From Streptococcus vestibularis ATCC 49124 (lineage in GTDB: Bacteria; Bacillota; Bacilli; Lactobacillales; Streptococcaceae), in contig NZ_GL831112.1 in NCBI RefSeq assembly GCF_000188295.1, positions 612,094 through 625,100 of the forward strand: a stretch of DNA of 13,007 nucleotides, written 5' to 3'. The position numbers and the translations under genes were made by a program. The notes below the pieces were generated by a model, which saw nothing but the letters and a program-made list of their open reading frames with translations, was not told the origin of the DNA and did no database searches. This document shows positions 7,264-12,984 of this stretch, piece by piece (the first letter of the stretch is position 1; each line of letters opens with the position of its first letter).

Positions 7264-7482
7264 AAGGGAATTGGTGATAGCCCTATAGTCTTTATTCATG
7301 CACCAATCATTGAAACCATTGGCCCAGAAGTTGAGATTTTAGCTCAAGTCAACGTGGCTATCGTGGCAGCTAAAGAAAAACATATGCTTGTCACCTCATT
7401 TCATTCAGAATTGACTGGTGATACAAGGGCTCATGCCTATTTTCTAGAGATGATTAGTCAGTCAAAAAAAGAAAAGCTATGA
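7264..7482 (+). pseudogene. Truncated second copy of pdxT (3' third only)
   Basis: This stretch aligns without gaps to the last third of the intact pdxT (offset 1,870 bp), with about 20 differences in 219 bp. It begins abruptly at AAGGGAATTGGTGA and keeps the normal stop. It encodes about 72 residues, including [15 protein letters not shown], so the catalytic His and Glu remain but the Pro between them is Ser. The oxyanion region (GGEST) and the nucleophile Cys of the glutaminase are absent. An ATG at 7249 opens a 77-codon frame, but its first codons are not pdxT and no ribosome binding site precedes it. It is a non-functional relic of a duplication. Confidence 0.88.
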
Positions 7483-7509
7483 TTCAAATTTCATAATTTT
7501 TGTTCACAC

Positions 7510-7536
7510 AAAAAATCCAGGACTTGTGCCCTGGAT
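7510..7536 (-). terminator. Minus-strand terminator hairpin, left repeat copy
   Basis: ATCCAGG (7515-7521) pairs with CCTGGAT (7530-7536) around an 8-nt loop. There is no T run on the plus strand, but the six A at 7510-7515 become TTTTTT after the stem on the minus strand. It would stop transcripts running leftward. Confidence 0.5.
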
Positions 7537-7645
7537 GTAGGAGATTATGAAAAAGAAAAGTTTTAGGATGGTTATAGTATATAAAGCAAAGCCTAAAGTT
7601 TTCTTAAAGTAGGAGAAGAATTTTTGTGGTTAACAAAGAAAGTTG

Positions 7646-7659
7646 TTGTTAGCTAACTA
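7646..7659 (-). promoter_or_regulatory. Second copy of the MarR-type operator sequence
   Basis: Read on the minus strand this is TAGTTAGCTAACAA, identical over 14 bp to the candidate marR operator at 4567-4580, with the perfect palindrome GTTAGCTAAC at 7648-7657. It lies in non-coding DNA about 230 bp upstream of pdxS. No clear promoter abuts it, so it could be a working distal site or a relic of a lost regulated gene. Confidence 0.5.
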
Positions 7660-7721
7660 AACATTTAGTAAACAATATGCTCACCAAATAATTTGTCATC
7701 ACCAGTATTCAGTTACTAAAA

Positions 7722-7764
7722 AATCATTAAAATCTATAGAAGTAAACCTTCTAATTTAGTGATT
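7722..7764. other. Imperfect AT-rich hairpin in the pdxS upstream region
   Basis: An outer arm AATCATTAA... (from 7722) can pair with ATTTAGTGATT (7754-7764) allowing a G-T pair and a mismatch. An inner AGAAG (7738-7742) pairs with CTTCT (7748-7752) around TAAAC. Only the minus strand has a T run after it. The rest of the 7483-7876 gap holds no gene that I can see. Confidence 0.3.
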
Positions 7765-7815
7765 ATTCTGCTCATTCTGACAATAGAGATCTGAATTGTC
7801 CCCATACAGTTTGTG

Positions 7816-7839
7816 AAAGTGCCACTTTTCTTCAAAAGT
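7816..7839 (+). promoter_or_regulatory. Overlapping inverted repeats upstream of the pdxS -10 (operator candidate)
   Basis: AAAGTG (7816-7821) and CACTTT (7823-7828) form one dyad. The same right arm, as ACTTTT (7824-7829), forms another with AAAAGT (7834-7839). The three half-sites sit where a -35 would lie, so regulator binding is plausible. Streptococcal pdxST is known to be controlled by the MocR-type PdxR in some species, but no such gene is in this window. Confidence 0.35.
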
Positions 7840-7854
7840 TATCCTGTGTAAAAT
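7826..7854 (+). promoter_or_regulatory. Probable pdxST promoter, weak -35
   Basis: TAAAAT at 7849-7854 is a good -10, 32 bp before the start codon. The hexamer 17 bp upstream (TTTTCT, 7826-7831) is poor, as expected for a promoter that needs an activator. Confidence 0.4.
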
Positions 7855-7873
7855 AAGGGTCATAAAAACATAT

Positions 7874-7880
7874 GAGGTGA
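7874..7880 (+). promoter_or_regulatory. Ribosome binding site that fixes the pdxS start at ATG 7886
   Basis: GAGGTGA ends 5 bp before ATG 7886. An in-frame GTG at 7877 is part of this site and cannot be the start. Confidence 0.8.
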
Positions 7881-7885
7881 TCGCT

Positions 7886-8758
7886 ATGACAAATCGTTAC
7901 GACTTAAATAAAAATTTGGCACAAATGCTTAAAGGGGGCGTCATCATGGACGTTCAAAACCCTGAGCAGGCACGTATTGCAGAAGCAGCTGGAGCAGCTG
8001 CAGTTATGGCTTTGGAACGTATTCCAGCTGATATTCGTGCTGTGGGTGGTGTATCACGCATGAGTGATCCTAAGATGATCAAGGAAATTCAGGCCGCTGT
8101 CAGTATTCCAGTGATGGCCAAGGTGCGTATCGGTCATTTTGTGGAAGCACAGATTTTGCAGGCTATTGAGATTGATTATATCGATGAGAGTGAGGTATTG
8201 ACGCCTGCTGATGACCTTATTCATGTGGATAAAACCAAGTTTGATGTGCCTTTCGTCTGTGGGGCCAAGGACCTTGGTGAAGCTCTTCGTCGTATTTCTG
8301 AAGGGGCATCAATGATTCGTACCAAAGGTGAGCCTGGGACTGGTGATATTGTCCAAGCTGTTCACCACTTGCGACTTATGAACCAAGAGATTTGCCGTAT
8401 TCAAAATCTCAGAGAAGACGAGCTTTACATTACTGCCAAGGACTTACAGGTACCAATTGACTTGGTCCGTTATGTCCATGAACATGGCAAATTGCCAGTT
8501 GTCAATTTTGCGGCTGGTGGTGTAGCGACGCCTGCCGATGCTGCGCTTATGATGCAGTTGGGTGCTGAAGGTGTCTTTGTTGGTTCAGGGATTTTCAAGT
8601 CAGGAGATCCCAAAAAACGTGCGGAAGCCATTGTCAAAGCAGTAACTAACTTTGATCGTCCGGATATTTTGGCGCAAGTGTCAGAAGATTTGGGTGAAGC
8701 CATGGTTGGTATCAATAAGGATGAAATAGAAATCTTGATGGCAGAGCGAGGAAAATAG
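7886..8758 (+). CDS. pdxS: Pyridoxal 5'-phosphate synthase lyase subunit PdxS
   Basis: A 290-residue (beta/alpha)8 synthase that condenses ribose 5-phosphate, glyceraldehyde 3-phosphate and ammonia from PdxT into pyridoxal phosphate (DXP-independent vitamin B6 route); family members are cytoplasmic dodecamers. Conserved points are visible: Asp22 in the [13 protein letters not shown] segment, catalytic Lys79 in MAKVRIGH (Lys81 in Bacillus subtilis), second lysine Lys147 in [10 protein letters not shown], and phosphate-binding loops at [14 protein letters not shown] and [14 protein letters not shown]. Length and all motifs are intact. ATG 7886 is chosen over GTG 7877 because GAGGTGA precedes it by 5 bp. 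The pdxT start codon follows its TAG directly, so the two are co-translated. It appears functional although flanked by decayed genes. Confidence 0.97.
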   Translation: MTNRYDLNKNLAQMLKGGVIMDVQNPEQARIAEAAGAAAVMALERIPADIRAVGGVSRMSDPKMIKEIQAAVSIPVMAKVRIGHFVEAQILQAIEIDYIDESEVLTPADDLIHVDKTKFDVPFVCGAKDLGEALRRISEGASMIRTKGEPGTGDIVQAVHHLRLMNQEICRIQNLREDELYITAKDLQVPIDLVRYVHEHGKLPVVNFAAGGVATPADAALMMQLGAEGVFVGSGIFKSGDPKKRAEAIVKAVTNFDRPDILAQVSEDLGEAMVGINKDEIEILMAERGK

Positions 8759-9352
8759 ATGACAAAAATCGGAATATTGGCATTACAAGGTGCTTTTGCG
8801 GAACATGAGCAGGTCTTGAAAGCACTTGATGTTGAAACAGTTCAAATCAGAAATCAACAGGATTGGGAAACTCATGCTGATTTAGACGGGCTCATTCTAC
8901 CGGGAGGCGAGTCGACAGTCATGGGGAAACTTTTGCATGATTTAGATTTGTTTGAGCCAATTAAGACGAAAATTAATGCAGGACTACCTGTATTTGGAAC
9001 TTGTGCGGGTCTGATTTTGTTAGCCAAAACCATAGTGGGAGGCCAAACAAAACATTTAGCAAGCATGGACATCAATGTAGCCAGAAATGCCTATGGTCGT
9101 CAGCTGGGCAGTTTTGTCACAAATGCTGACTTTAAGGGAATTGGTGAGATTCCCATGGTCTTTATTCGTGGACCAATCATTGAAACCATTGGCCCAGAAG
9201 TTGAGATTTTAGCTCAAGTCAATGGGGCAATCGTGGCAGCCAAGGAAAAACATATGCTTGTCACCTCTTTTCATCCAGAATTAACAGGTGATACAAGGGT
9301 CCATACCTATTTTCTAGAGATGATTAGTCAGTCAAAAAAAGAAAAGCTTTGA
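8759..9352 (+). CDS. pdxT: Pyridoxal 5'-phosphate synthase glutaminase subunit PdxT
   Basis: A 197-residue class I glutamine amidotransferase that hydrolyses glutamine and channels ammonia to PdxS. Visible are the N-terminal [13 protein letters not shown], the oxyanion-region GGEST (49-53), the nucleophile Cys82 in FGTCAGL, and the His172/Glu174 pair in SFHPELTGD, so the triad is complete. Length is typical. ATG 8759 abuts the pdxS stop with no gap, and GAGGA inside the pdxS end serves as ribosome binding site. The last third (9134-9352) is duplicated as a pseudogene at 7264-7482; the two copies bracket pdxS. Transcription probably ends at the hairpin at 9507-9546. Confidence 0.97.
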   Translation: MTKIGILALQGAFAEHEQVLKALDVETVQIRNQQDWETHADLDGLILPGGESTVMGKLLHDLDLFEPIKTKINAGLPVFGTCAGLILLAKTIVGGQTKHLASMDINVARNAYGRQLGSFVTNADFKGIGEIPMVFIRGPIIETIGPEVEILAQVNGAIVAAKEKHMLVTSFHPELTGDTRVHTYFLEMISQSKKEKL

Positions 9353-9379
9353 TTCAAATTTCATAATTTTTGTTCACAC

Positions 9380-9406
9380 AAAAAATCCAGGACCTAATAC
9401 CTGGAT
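9380..9406 (-). terminator. Minus-strand terminator hairpin, right repeat copy
   Basis: ATCCAGG (9385-9391) pairs with CCTGGAT (9400-9406); the six A at 9380-9385 give a U tract on the minus strand. The arms are identical to those of the left copy, while five of the eight loop bases differ. Confidence 0.5.
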
Positions 9407-9480
9407 TTAGGAGATTATGAAAAAGAAAAGTTTTAGGATGGTTATAGTATATAAAGCAAAGCCTAAAGTTTTCTTAAAAT
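9407..9480 (-). pseudogene. Possible C-terminal tail of a lost convergent membrane-protein gene
   Basis: On the minus strand a frame reads YFKKTLGFALYTITILKLFF and ends FIIS with TAA at 9409-9407, directly before the minus-strand hairpin. A hydrophobic tail, a stop and a terminator in that order suggest the end of a gene once convergent with pdxT. The same peptide is encoded in the left repeat, where the stop is changed to TAC. It is too short to identify. Confidence 0.3.
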
Positions 9481-9506
9481 AGAGGAGAAATTATAAAAAA
9501 TAGGTA

Positions 9507-9546
9507 AAAAGGAAGTTGGTGGTTGGTCGACTTCCTTTTATTTTTT
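9507..9546 (+). terminator. Rho-independent terminator of pdxST
   Basis: A perfect 10-bp stem, AAAAGGAAGT (9507-9516) with ACTTCCTTTT (9530-9539), has a 13-nt loop and is followed by A and six T. It lies 154 bp after the pdxT stop and is the first plus-strand terminator there. Confidence 0.8.
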
Positions 9547-9586
9547 CCAAATCCTTATAAATTTGTTGCTCTTATAATTAAAAAAA

Positions 9587-9966
9587 GCACTCTATCGTGT
9601 TATCGGTACGGCCAACAGCAACCGAGCGGATTCTATAATCTTGGAAAATGGTAAGGCGTGTTACATCACACTAGCGGGTGAAATAGGGCGTAGCATCTTT
9701 GTCCATAATACAGCGTGGATGTCTTTCAGCTGGACAAGAATGTTTCGATTGTCGGGATGAGAATTCCCCAATCTTGGTCGGGGAAAAGCCTTAGCCAGCT
9801 AGATTTACGTGGGCGATACAACCTCAATGTACTTGGATTTCGTGACTATGAAAATGCTCCTCTAGATGTTCAATTCGGTCCTGATGACCTTTTACGGTCA
9901 AGCACCTATATCATGGTGGTGATTAATAACCAACATTTGGATACTCTAACAGAGCTGAGTGAGTAG
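9587..9966 (+). pseudogene. Broken ktrA/trkA potassium-uptake regulatory subunit (C-terminal part)
   Basis: Only the distal part survives, in two frames. Frame one from 9587 reads ALYRVIGTANSNRADSIILE and later AGEIGRSIFVHNTAW, and stops at 9758-9760. The other frame, open to the TAG at 9964-9966, reads DVFQLDKNVSIVGMRIPQSW, SGKSLSQLDLRGRYNLNVLG and a final acidic stretch. This matches the end of an RCK_N domain plus an RCK_C (TrkA-C) domain, with the usual x-x-G-K-[ST]-L-x-x-L-[DN]-L-R and a late TYIMVVINN strand. Complete KtrA has about 220 residues; the Rossmann start and nucleotide-binding glycines are absent. The frameshift lies near 9715-9730. A TATAAT at 9573-9578 precedes the relic but lacks a convincing -35. 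Potassium import would need another copy elsewhere. Confidence 0.75.
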
Positions 9967-9989
9967 AAGAGGAAGGGCTACTCTTTTTT
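9961..9989 (+). terminator. Short terminator overlapping the end of the ktrA relic
   Basis: GAGTAG (9961-9966, including the stop) pairs with CTACTC (9978-9983), followed by six T. The stem is only 6 bp, so strength is uncertain. Confidence 0.45.
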
Positions 9990-10078
9990 CAATAACCATT
10001 GAGTCAATATAAGTATTTTATAAGAGGGATTTAAGAAAAATTTCAACTTTTTATTAATCCTTTTTAAATTTAGGAGAT

Positions 10079-10084
10079 TATACT
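10079..10084 (+). promoter_or_regulatory. Possible -10 of the SSURE adhesin gene
   Basis: TATACT lies 36 bp before the start codon. No hexamer near the -35 position resembles TTGACA, so if this is the promoter it may need an activator. The response regulator encoded just downstream is a candidate by position only. Confidence 0.35.
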
Positions 10085-10120
10085 AGAGTCATAAAAAAAG
10101 AAAGCTCTAAGGAGAATCCT

Positions 10121-12205
10121 ATGAAATTCAATCAAAATCAGAGATATACTCGTTGGTCTATTCGCCGTCTAAGTGTCGGTGTCGCTTCAGTTGTTGTAGC
10201 CAGTGGCTTTTTTGTCCTAGTCGATCAACCAAGTTCTGCACGTGCTGACGTCGTCAATCCAACCCCTGCTCAAGTCGTGCCAGACGCTGCTTCCGAGAGT
10301 GCAAAGAGCGACTTACCAGTAGAGGTTCTCAAAGAAGCAGTCGATGTAGCTCTTCCTTCAGAACAGTCTGTTCCAACACCTAAAACAAGTTTGGATGCTA
10401 CAGACTCTTCAGAAAAATCGGATACCGATGCTAAAGATCAAGTAGTAGAACCAAAAGAAGAAGTGCAAGCACAACCTGACTCTAAGAAACAAACAGAAGA
10501 TGCAGTTAAACCTGTGGAAAGTCCTGCGTCTACAGTTTCTGGGCAAGACCGTGAAGTCAGTGAAGCGCAACCAGCAACAACTCCAGCTGAAGTGCAAAAA
10601 GGTGTAGCTGACAACACCAAAGATACAGTAGATGTTCCAGCTACATACTTGGACAAATCCAACTTCCCAGGTCCATTCACAGCCGGTGTCAACCAAGTTA
10701 TTCCTTATGAATTCTTCGCTGGTGATGGTATGTTGACTCGCCTTATCTTGAAGTCTTCAGACAAGGCTCCATGGTCCGACAATGGCTTAGCTAAAAACCC
10801 TGCCCTTCCACCAGTAGAGAAATTGGGCAAAGGCCTCTACTTCTATGAAGTAGATTTGGCTGGCACTCAAGGTAAGTCTGATAAAGAGCTACTTGACCTC
10901 TTAAAACAAAATGGTACACAAAGCTATAAAGCCACCATCAAAGTTTACGGTGCCAAAGACGGCAAGGCTGATTTGACTAACCTAGTAGCGACAAAAGATT
11001 TGGATGTCAACTTGAATGGTTTGACTACCCCAGCTGAAGTGCAAAAAGGTGTAGCCGACAACACCAAAGATACAGTAGATGTTCCAGCTACTTACTTGGA
11101 TAAAGCGAATTTCCCAGGTCCATTCACAGCCGGTGTCAACCAAGTTATTCCTTATGAATTCTTCGCTGGAGATGGTATGTTGACTCGCCTTATCTTGAAG
11201 GCCTCAGACAAGGCTCCATGGTCAGACAACGGTTCAGCTAAAAATCCTGCCCTTCCACCAGTAGAGAAATTGGGCAAAGGCCTCTACTTCTATGAAGTAG
11301 ATTTGGCTGGCACTCAAGGAAAATCTGATAAAGATTTGTTAGACTTGTTGAAACAAAATGGCACTCAAAGCTATCAAGCTACCATCAAAGTTTACGGTGC
11401 TAAAGATGGCAAGGCTGATTTGACAAATCTTGTAGCGACTAAGGATTTTACTGTTAACTTGAATGCTTCAACCACACCAAATCAGGTTAAAGAGTCTGTT
11501 GTTAACAATATTAAAGACATGATTGATGTTCCAGCTAACTACCTTGAAAAAGCAAATGTTCCTGGACCTTTCTTGGCCGGTGTCAACCAAGTTATTCCAT
11601 ATGAAGCTTTTGGTGGAGATGGTATGTTGACTCGCCTTATCTTGAAGGCCTCAGACAAAGCTCCATGGTCTGACAATGGAACAGCGAATAACCCAGCGCT
11701 ATTGCCACTTGAAGGCTTGGCTAAAGGCCAATATTTCTACGAAGTAGATTTGAATGGCAACACGACAGGCAAAGAAGGACAAGCCCTTCTAGACCAACTT
11801 CGTGCCAATGGCACTCACACTTACCAAGCTACTGTCAAAGTGTATGGTTCTAAAGATGGCAAACCTGACTTGAGCAATCTAGTTGCTACTCGTCAAGTAA
11901 CGATTCGACTTCATGGATCAGAAATGATGTCCAGAACTCCTCAAGGAGATCAGATATCTATGTCTTCTTCTACGTCAGACTCAATGAACAAAATGAAAGA
12001 TATGACGAAAGAAGCCCATATTTCAGAGATGAGAACGGCTGATTCCACAGATAATTCCATGGCTAAGACTAGGAAAAATGATGGGCAACCTATGCTACCA
12101 AATACTGGGGAAGCTCAAACGGCTACAGCTGGCCTTGGTATCTTTGGTCTAGCCTTGGCAGGCCTTGTTGGACTTTTAGGTTTGACAACCAAACGAGAAG
12201 ATTAA
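10121..12205 (+). CDS. LPXTG wall-anchored adhesin with three SSURE (fibronectin-binding-type) repeats
   Basis: A 694-residue surface protein of the PavB/PfbB type, whose SSURE repeats bind fibronectin and plasminogen in Streptococcus pneumoniae. The N-terminus is a YSIRK-like signal (RWSIRRLSVGVASVVVASGF, residues 11-30) with cleavage probably near Ala-Arg-Ala at 40-42. Residues 43-150 are a disordered, acidic Pro/Glu/Ser/Lys stalk. Three 149-residue SSURE units start at 153, 302 and 451, each with AGVNQVIPYE, GDGMLTRLILK and APWSDNG blocks. Units 1 and 2 differ at only about 8 residues; unit 3 is more diverged. A Met-rich linker (601-658) leads to LPNTG (659-663), a hydrophobic segment and the tail KRED. 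ATG 10121 has AAGGAG 6 bp upstream. Pneumococcal PavB usually has more units. Ligand specificity is inferred from the family. Confidence 0.92.
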   Translation: MKFNQNQRYTRWSIRRLSVGVASVVVASGFFVLVDQPSSARADVVNPTPAQVVPDAASESAKSDLPVEVLKEAVDVALPSEQSVPTPKTSLDATDSSEKSDTDAKDQVVEPKEEVQAQPDSKKQTEDAVKPVESPASTVSGQDREVSEAQPATTPAEVQKGVADNTKDTVDVPATYLDKSNFPGPFTAGVNQVIPYEFFAGDGMLTRLILKSSDKAPWSDNGLAKNPALPPVEKLGKGLYFYEVDLAGTQGKSDKELLDLLKQNGTQSYKATIKVYGAKDGKADLTNLVATKDLDVNLNGLTTPAEVQKGVADNTKDTVDVPATYLDKANFPGPFTAGVNQVIPYEFFAGDGMLTRLILKASDKAPWSDNGSAKNPALPPVEKLGKGLYFYEVDLAGTQGKSDKDLLDLLKQNGTQSYQATIKVYGAKDGKADLTNLVATKDFTVNLNASTTPNQVKESVVNNIKDMIDVPANYLEKANVPGPFLAGVNQVIPYEAFGGDGMLTRLILKASDKAPWSDNGTANNPALLPLEGLAKGQYFYEVDLNGNTTGKEGQALLDQLRANGTHTYQATVKVYGSKDGKPDLSNLVATRQVTIRLHGSEMMSRTPQGDQISMSSSTSDSMNKMKDMTKEAHISEMRTADSTDNSMAKTRKNDGQPMLPNTGEAQTATAGLGIFGLALAGLVGLLGLTTKRED
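10577..11914 (+). repeat. Three SSURE-encoding repeats with a 447-bp period
   Basis: The units begin at 10577, 11024 and 11471. The first two are nearly identical in DNA over long stretches, while the third is clearly older. This is consistent with a recent tandem duplication or conversion of one unit. Confidence 0.9.
12095..12109 (+). other. LPNTG sortase sorting motif of the SSURE adhesin
   Basis: Leu-Pro-Asn-Thr-Gly is followed by about 20 hydrophobic residues and the tail KRED, predicting sortase A anchoring. Asn is an accepted residue at the variable position. Confidence 0.92.
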
Positions 12206-12216
12206 TATTCAAATCA

Positions 12217-12246
12217 TTTAAATATTAGAAGAAATAGTGTTATACT
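12217..12246 (+). promoter_or_regulatory. Candidate extended -10 promoter of the response regulator
   Basis: TGT-TATACT at 12238-12246 is an extended -10, with TTTAAA at 12217-12222 as a loose -35 (18-bp spacer). It lies inside the terminator stem. The transcript would begin near 12253, at the right arm, and so would not contain the full hairpin. Confidence 0.5.
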
Positions 12247-12269
12247 AAGGCAAGTATAACACTGTTTTT
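12236..12269 (+). terminator. Terminator of the SSURE gene; also carries promoter-like bases
   Basis: A perfect 11-bp stem, AGTGTTATACT (12236-12246) with AGTATAACACT (12253-12263), has a 6-nt loop and is followed by G and five T. It begins 30 bp after the stop codon. The left arm contains an extended -10 sequence. Confidence 0.8.
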
Positions 12270-12285
12270 ATCAGAGGAGCGTCAG

Positions 12286-12984
12286 ATGAAAAAGACAATT
12301 TTGCTGGTTGATGATGAGATAGATATTCTAGATATTCAAAACCGCTATCTTTTACAGGCAGGATACGATGTTTTAGTCGCCCATGATGGCAAGGAGGGAT
12401 TAGAACTTTTCAGAAAAAAATCTATTGACCTCATCATCACAGATATCATGATGCCCAATATGGACGGTTATGATTTTATCAGTGAGGTTCAATATATTGC
12501 TCCGGATCAACCCTTCCTATTTACAACTGCTAAGACAAGCGAGCAGGATAAGATTTATGGATTAAGTTTGGGAGCAGATGATTTCATAGCCAAACCGTTT
12601 AGCCCACGCGAATTGGTTTTAAGAGTGAATAATATCTTACGTCGCCTTAGCCGTGGAGGTGAGACAGAGCGAATCGAGCTTGGTGACTTAGTGATCAACC
12701 ATGTGACTCATGAGGTTCGCATAGGGGACCAACCTTTGGAATTGACAGTGAAATCCTTTGAACTTCTATGGGTATTAGCCAGCAATCCTGAGAGAGTCTT
12801 TTCAAAGACGGAACTTTACGAGAAGGTATGGCAAGAGGACTATGTGGATGATACCAATACACTCAATGTTCATATCCATGCTTTGAGGCAAGAGTTGACC
12901 AAGTATACAAATTCAAATATTCCTGCTATCAAAACTGTCTGGGGTTTGGGCTATAAGATGGAAAAACCAAGAGGTAGGAAATGA
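12286..12984 (+). CDS. OmpR/PhoB-family response regulator, SaeR-like
   Basis: A 232-residue DNA-binding response regulator. The receiver domain (1-118) has the acidic pair Asp9-Asp10, the phosphorylation site Asp53 in ITDIMMPNMDG, Thr81 in the FTTAK segment and Lys103 in IAKPFSPREL. The winged-helix effector (about 130-228) ends with VWGLGYKMEK; recognition-helix residues include DTNTLNVHIHALRQEL. ADDFIAKPFSPRELVLRVNN and the KSFELLWVLASN region closely resemble Staphylococcus aureus SaeR from memory, and SaeR controls adhesins and exoproteins. ATG 12286 follows GAGGAG in the 12270s. The stop overlaps the next start as ATGA, so a kinase is co-translated. Control of the adjacent SSURE gene is a guess from position. 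Confidence 0.92.
   Translation: MKKTILLVDDEIDILDIQNRYLLQAGYDVLVAHDGKEGLELFRKKSIDLIITDIMMPNMDGYDFISEVQYIAPDQPFLFTTAKTSEQDKIYGLSLGADDFIAKPFSPRELVLRVNNILRRLSRGGETERIELGDLVINHVTHEVRIGDQPLELTVKSFELLWVLASNPERVFSKTELYEKVWQEDYVDDTNTLNVHIHALRQELTKYTNSNIPAIKTVWGLGYKMEKPRGRK

Larger units (their letters stand above)
7264..7610 (+). repeat. 347-bp direct repeat flanking pdxST, left copy
   Basis: A gapless match to 9134-9480, about 92% identical (26 mismatches by hand count). It covers the pdxT 3' third plus 128 bp downstream. The downstream part differs at only six bases, five of them in a hairpin loop. Confidence 0.9.
9134..9480 (+). repeat. 347-bp direct repeat flanking pdxST, right copy
   Basis: The parent copy of the repeat at 7264-7610. 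It includes the functional end of pdxT and 128 bp beyond it. Homologous recombination between the copies would delete 1,870 bp, taking pdxS and most of pdxT. Confidence 0.9.

Noticed and set aside
7249..7482. A functional small PdxT-like protein
   Set aside because: It lacks the nucleophile Cys and oxyanion region, its first five or so codons are unrelated to pdxT, and no ribosome binding site precedes the ATG.
7877..7885. GTG at 7877 as the pdxS start
   Set aside because: The GTG is part of the GAGGTGA ribosome binding site; ATG 7886 gives the usual length and N-terminus.
9418..9480. A plus-strand mini-ORF (MKKKSFRMVIVY...) downstream of pdxT
   Set aside because: It has only about 21 codons, and the same bases look more coherent on the minus strand next to a minus-strand hairpin. 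Its preservation in both repeat copies is explained by the duplication.
10409..10696. Minus-strand open frames within the SSURE gene
   Set aside because: They are shadows of the disordered stalk-coding region; Cys- and Phe-rich translations without start signals.
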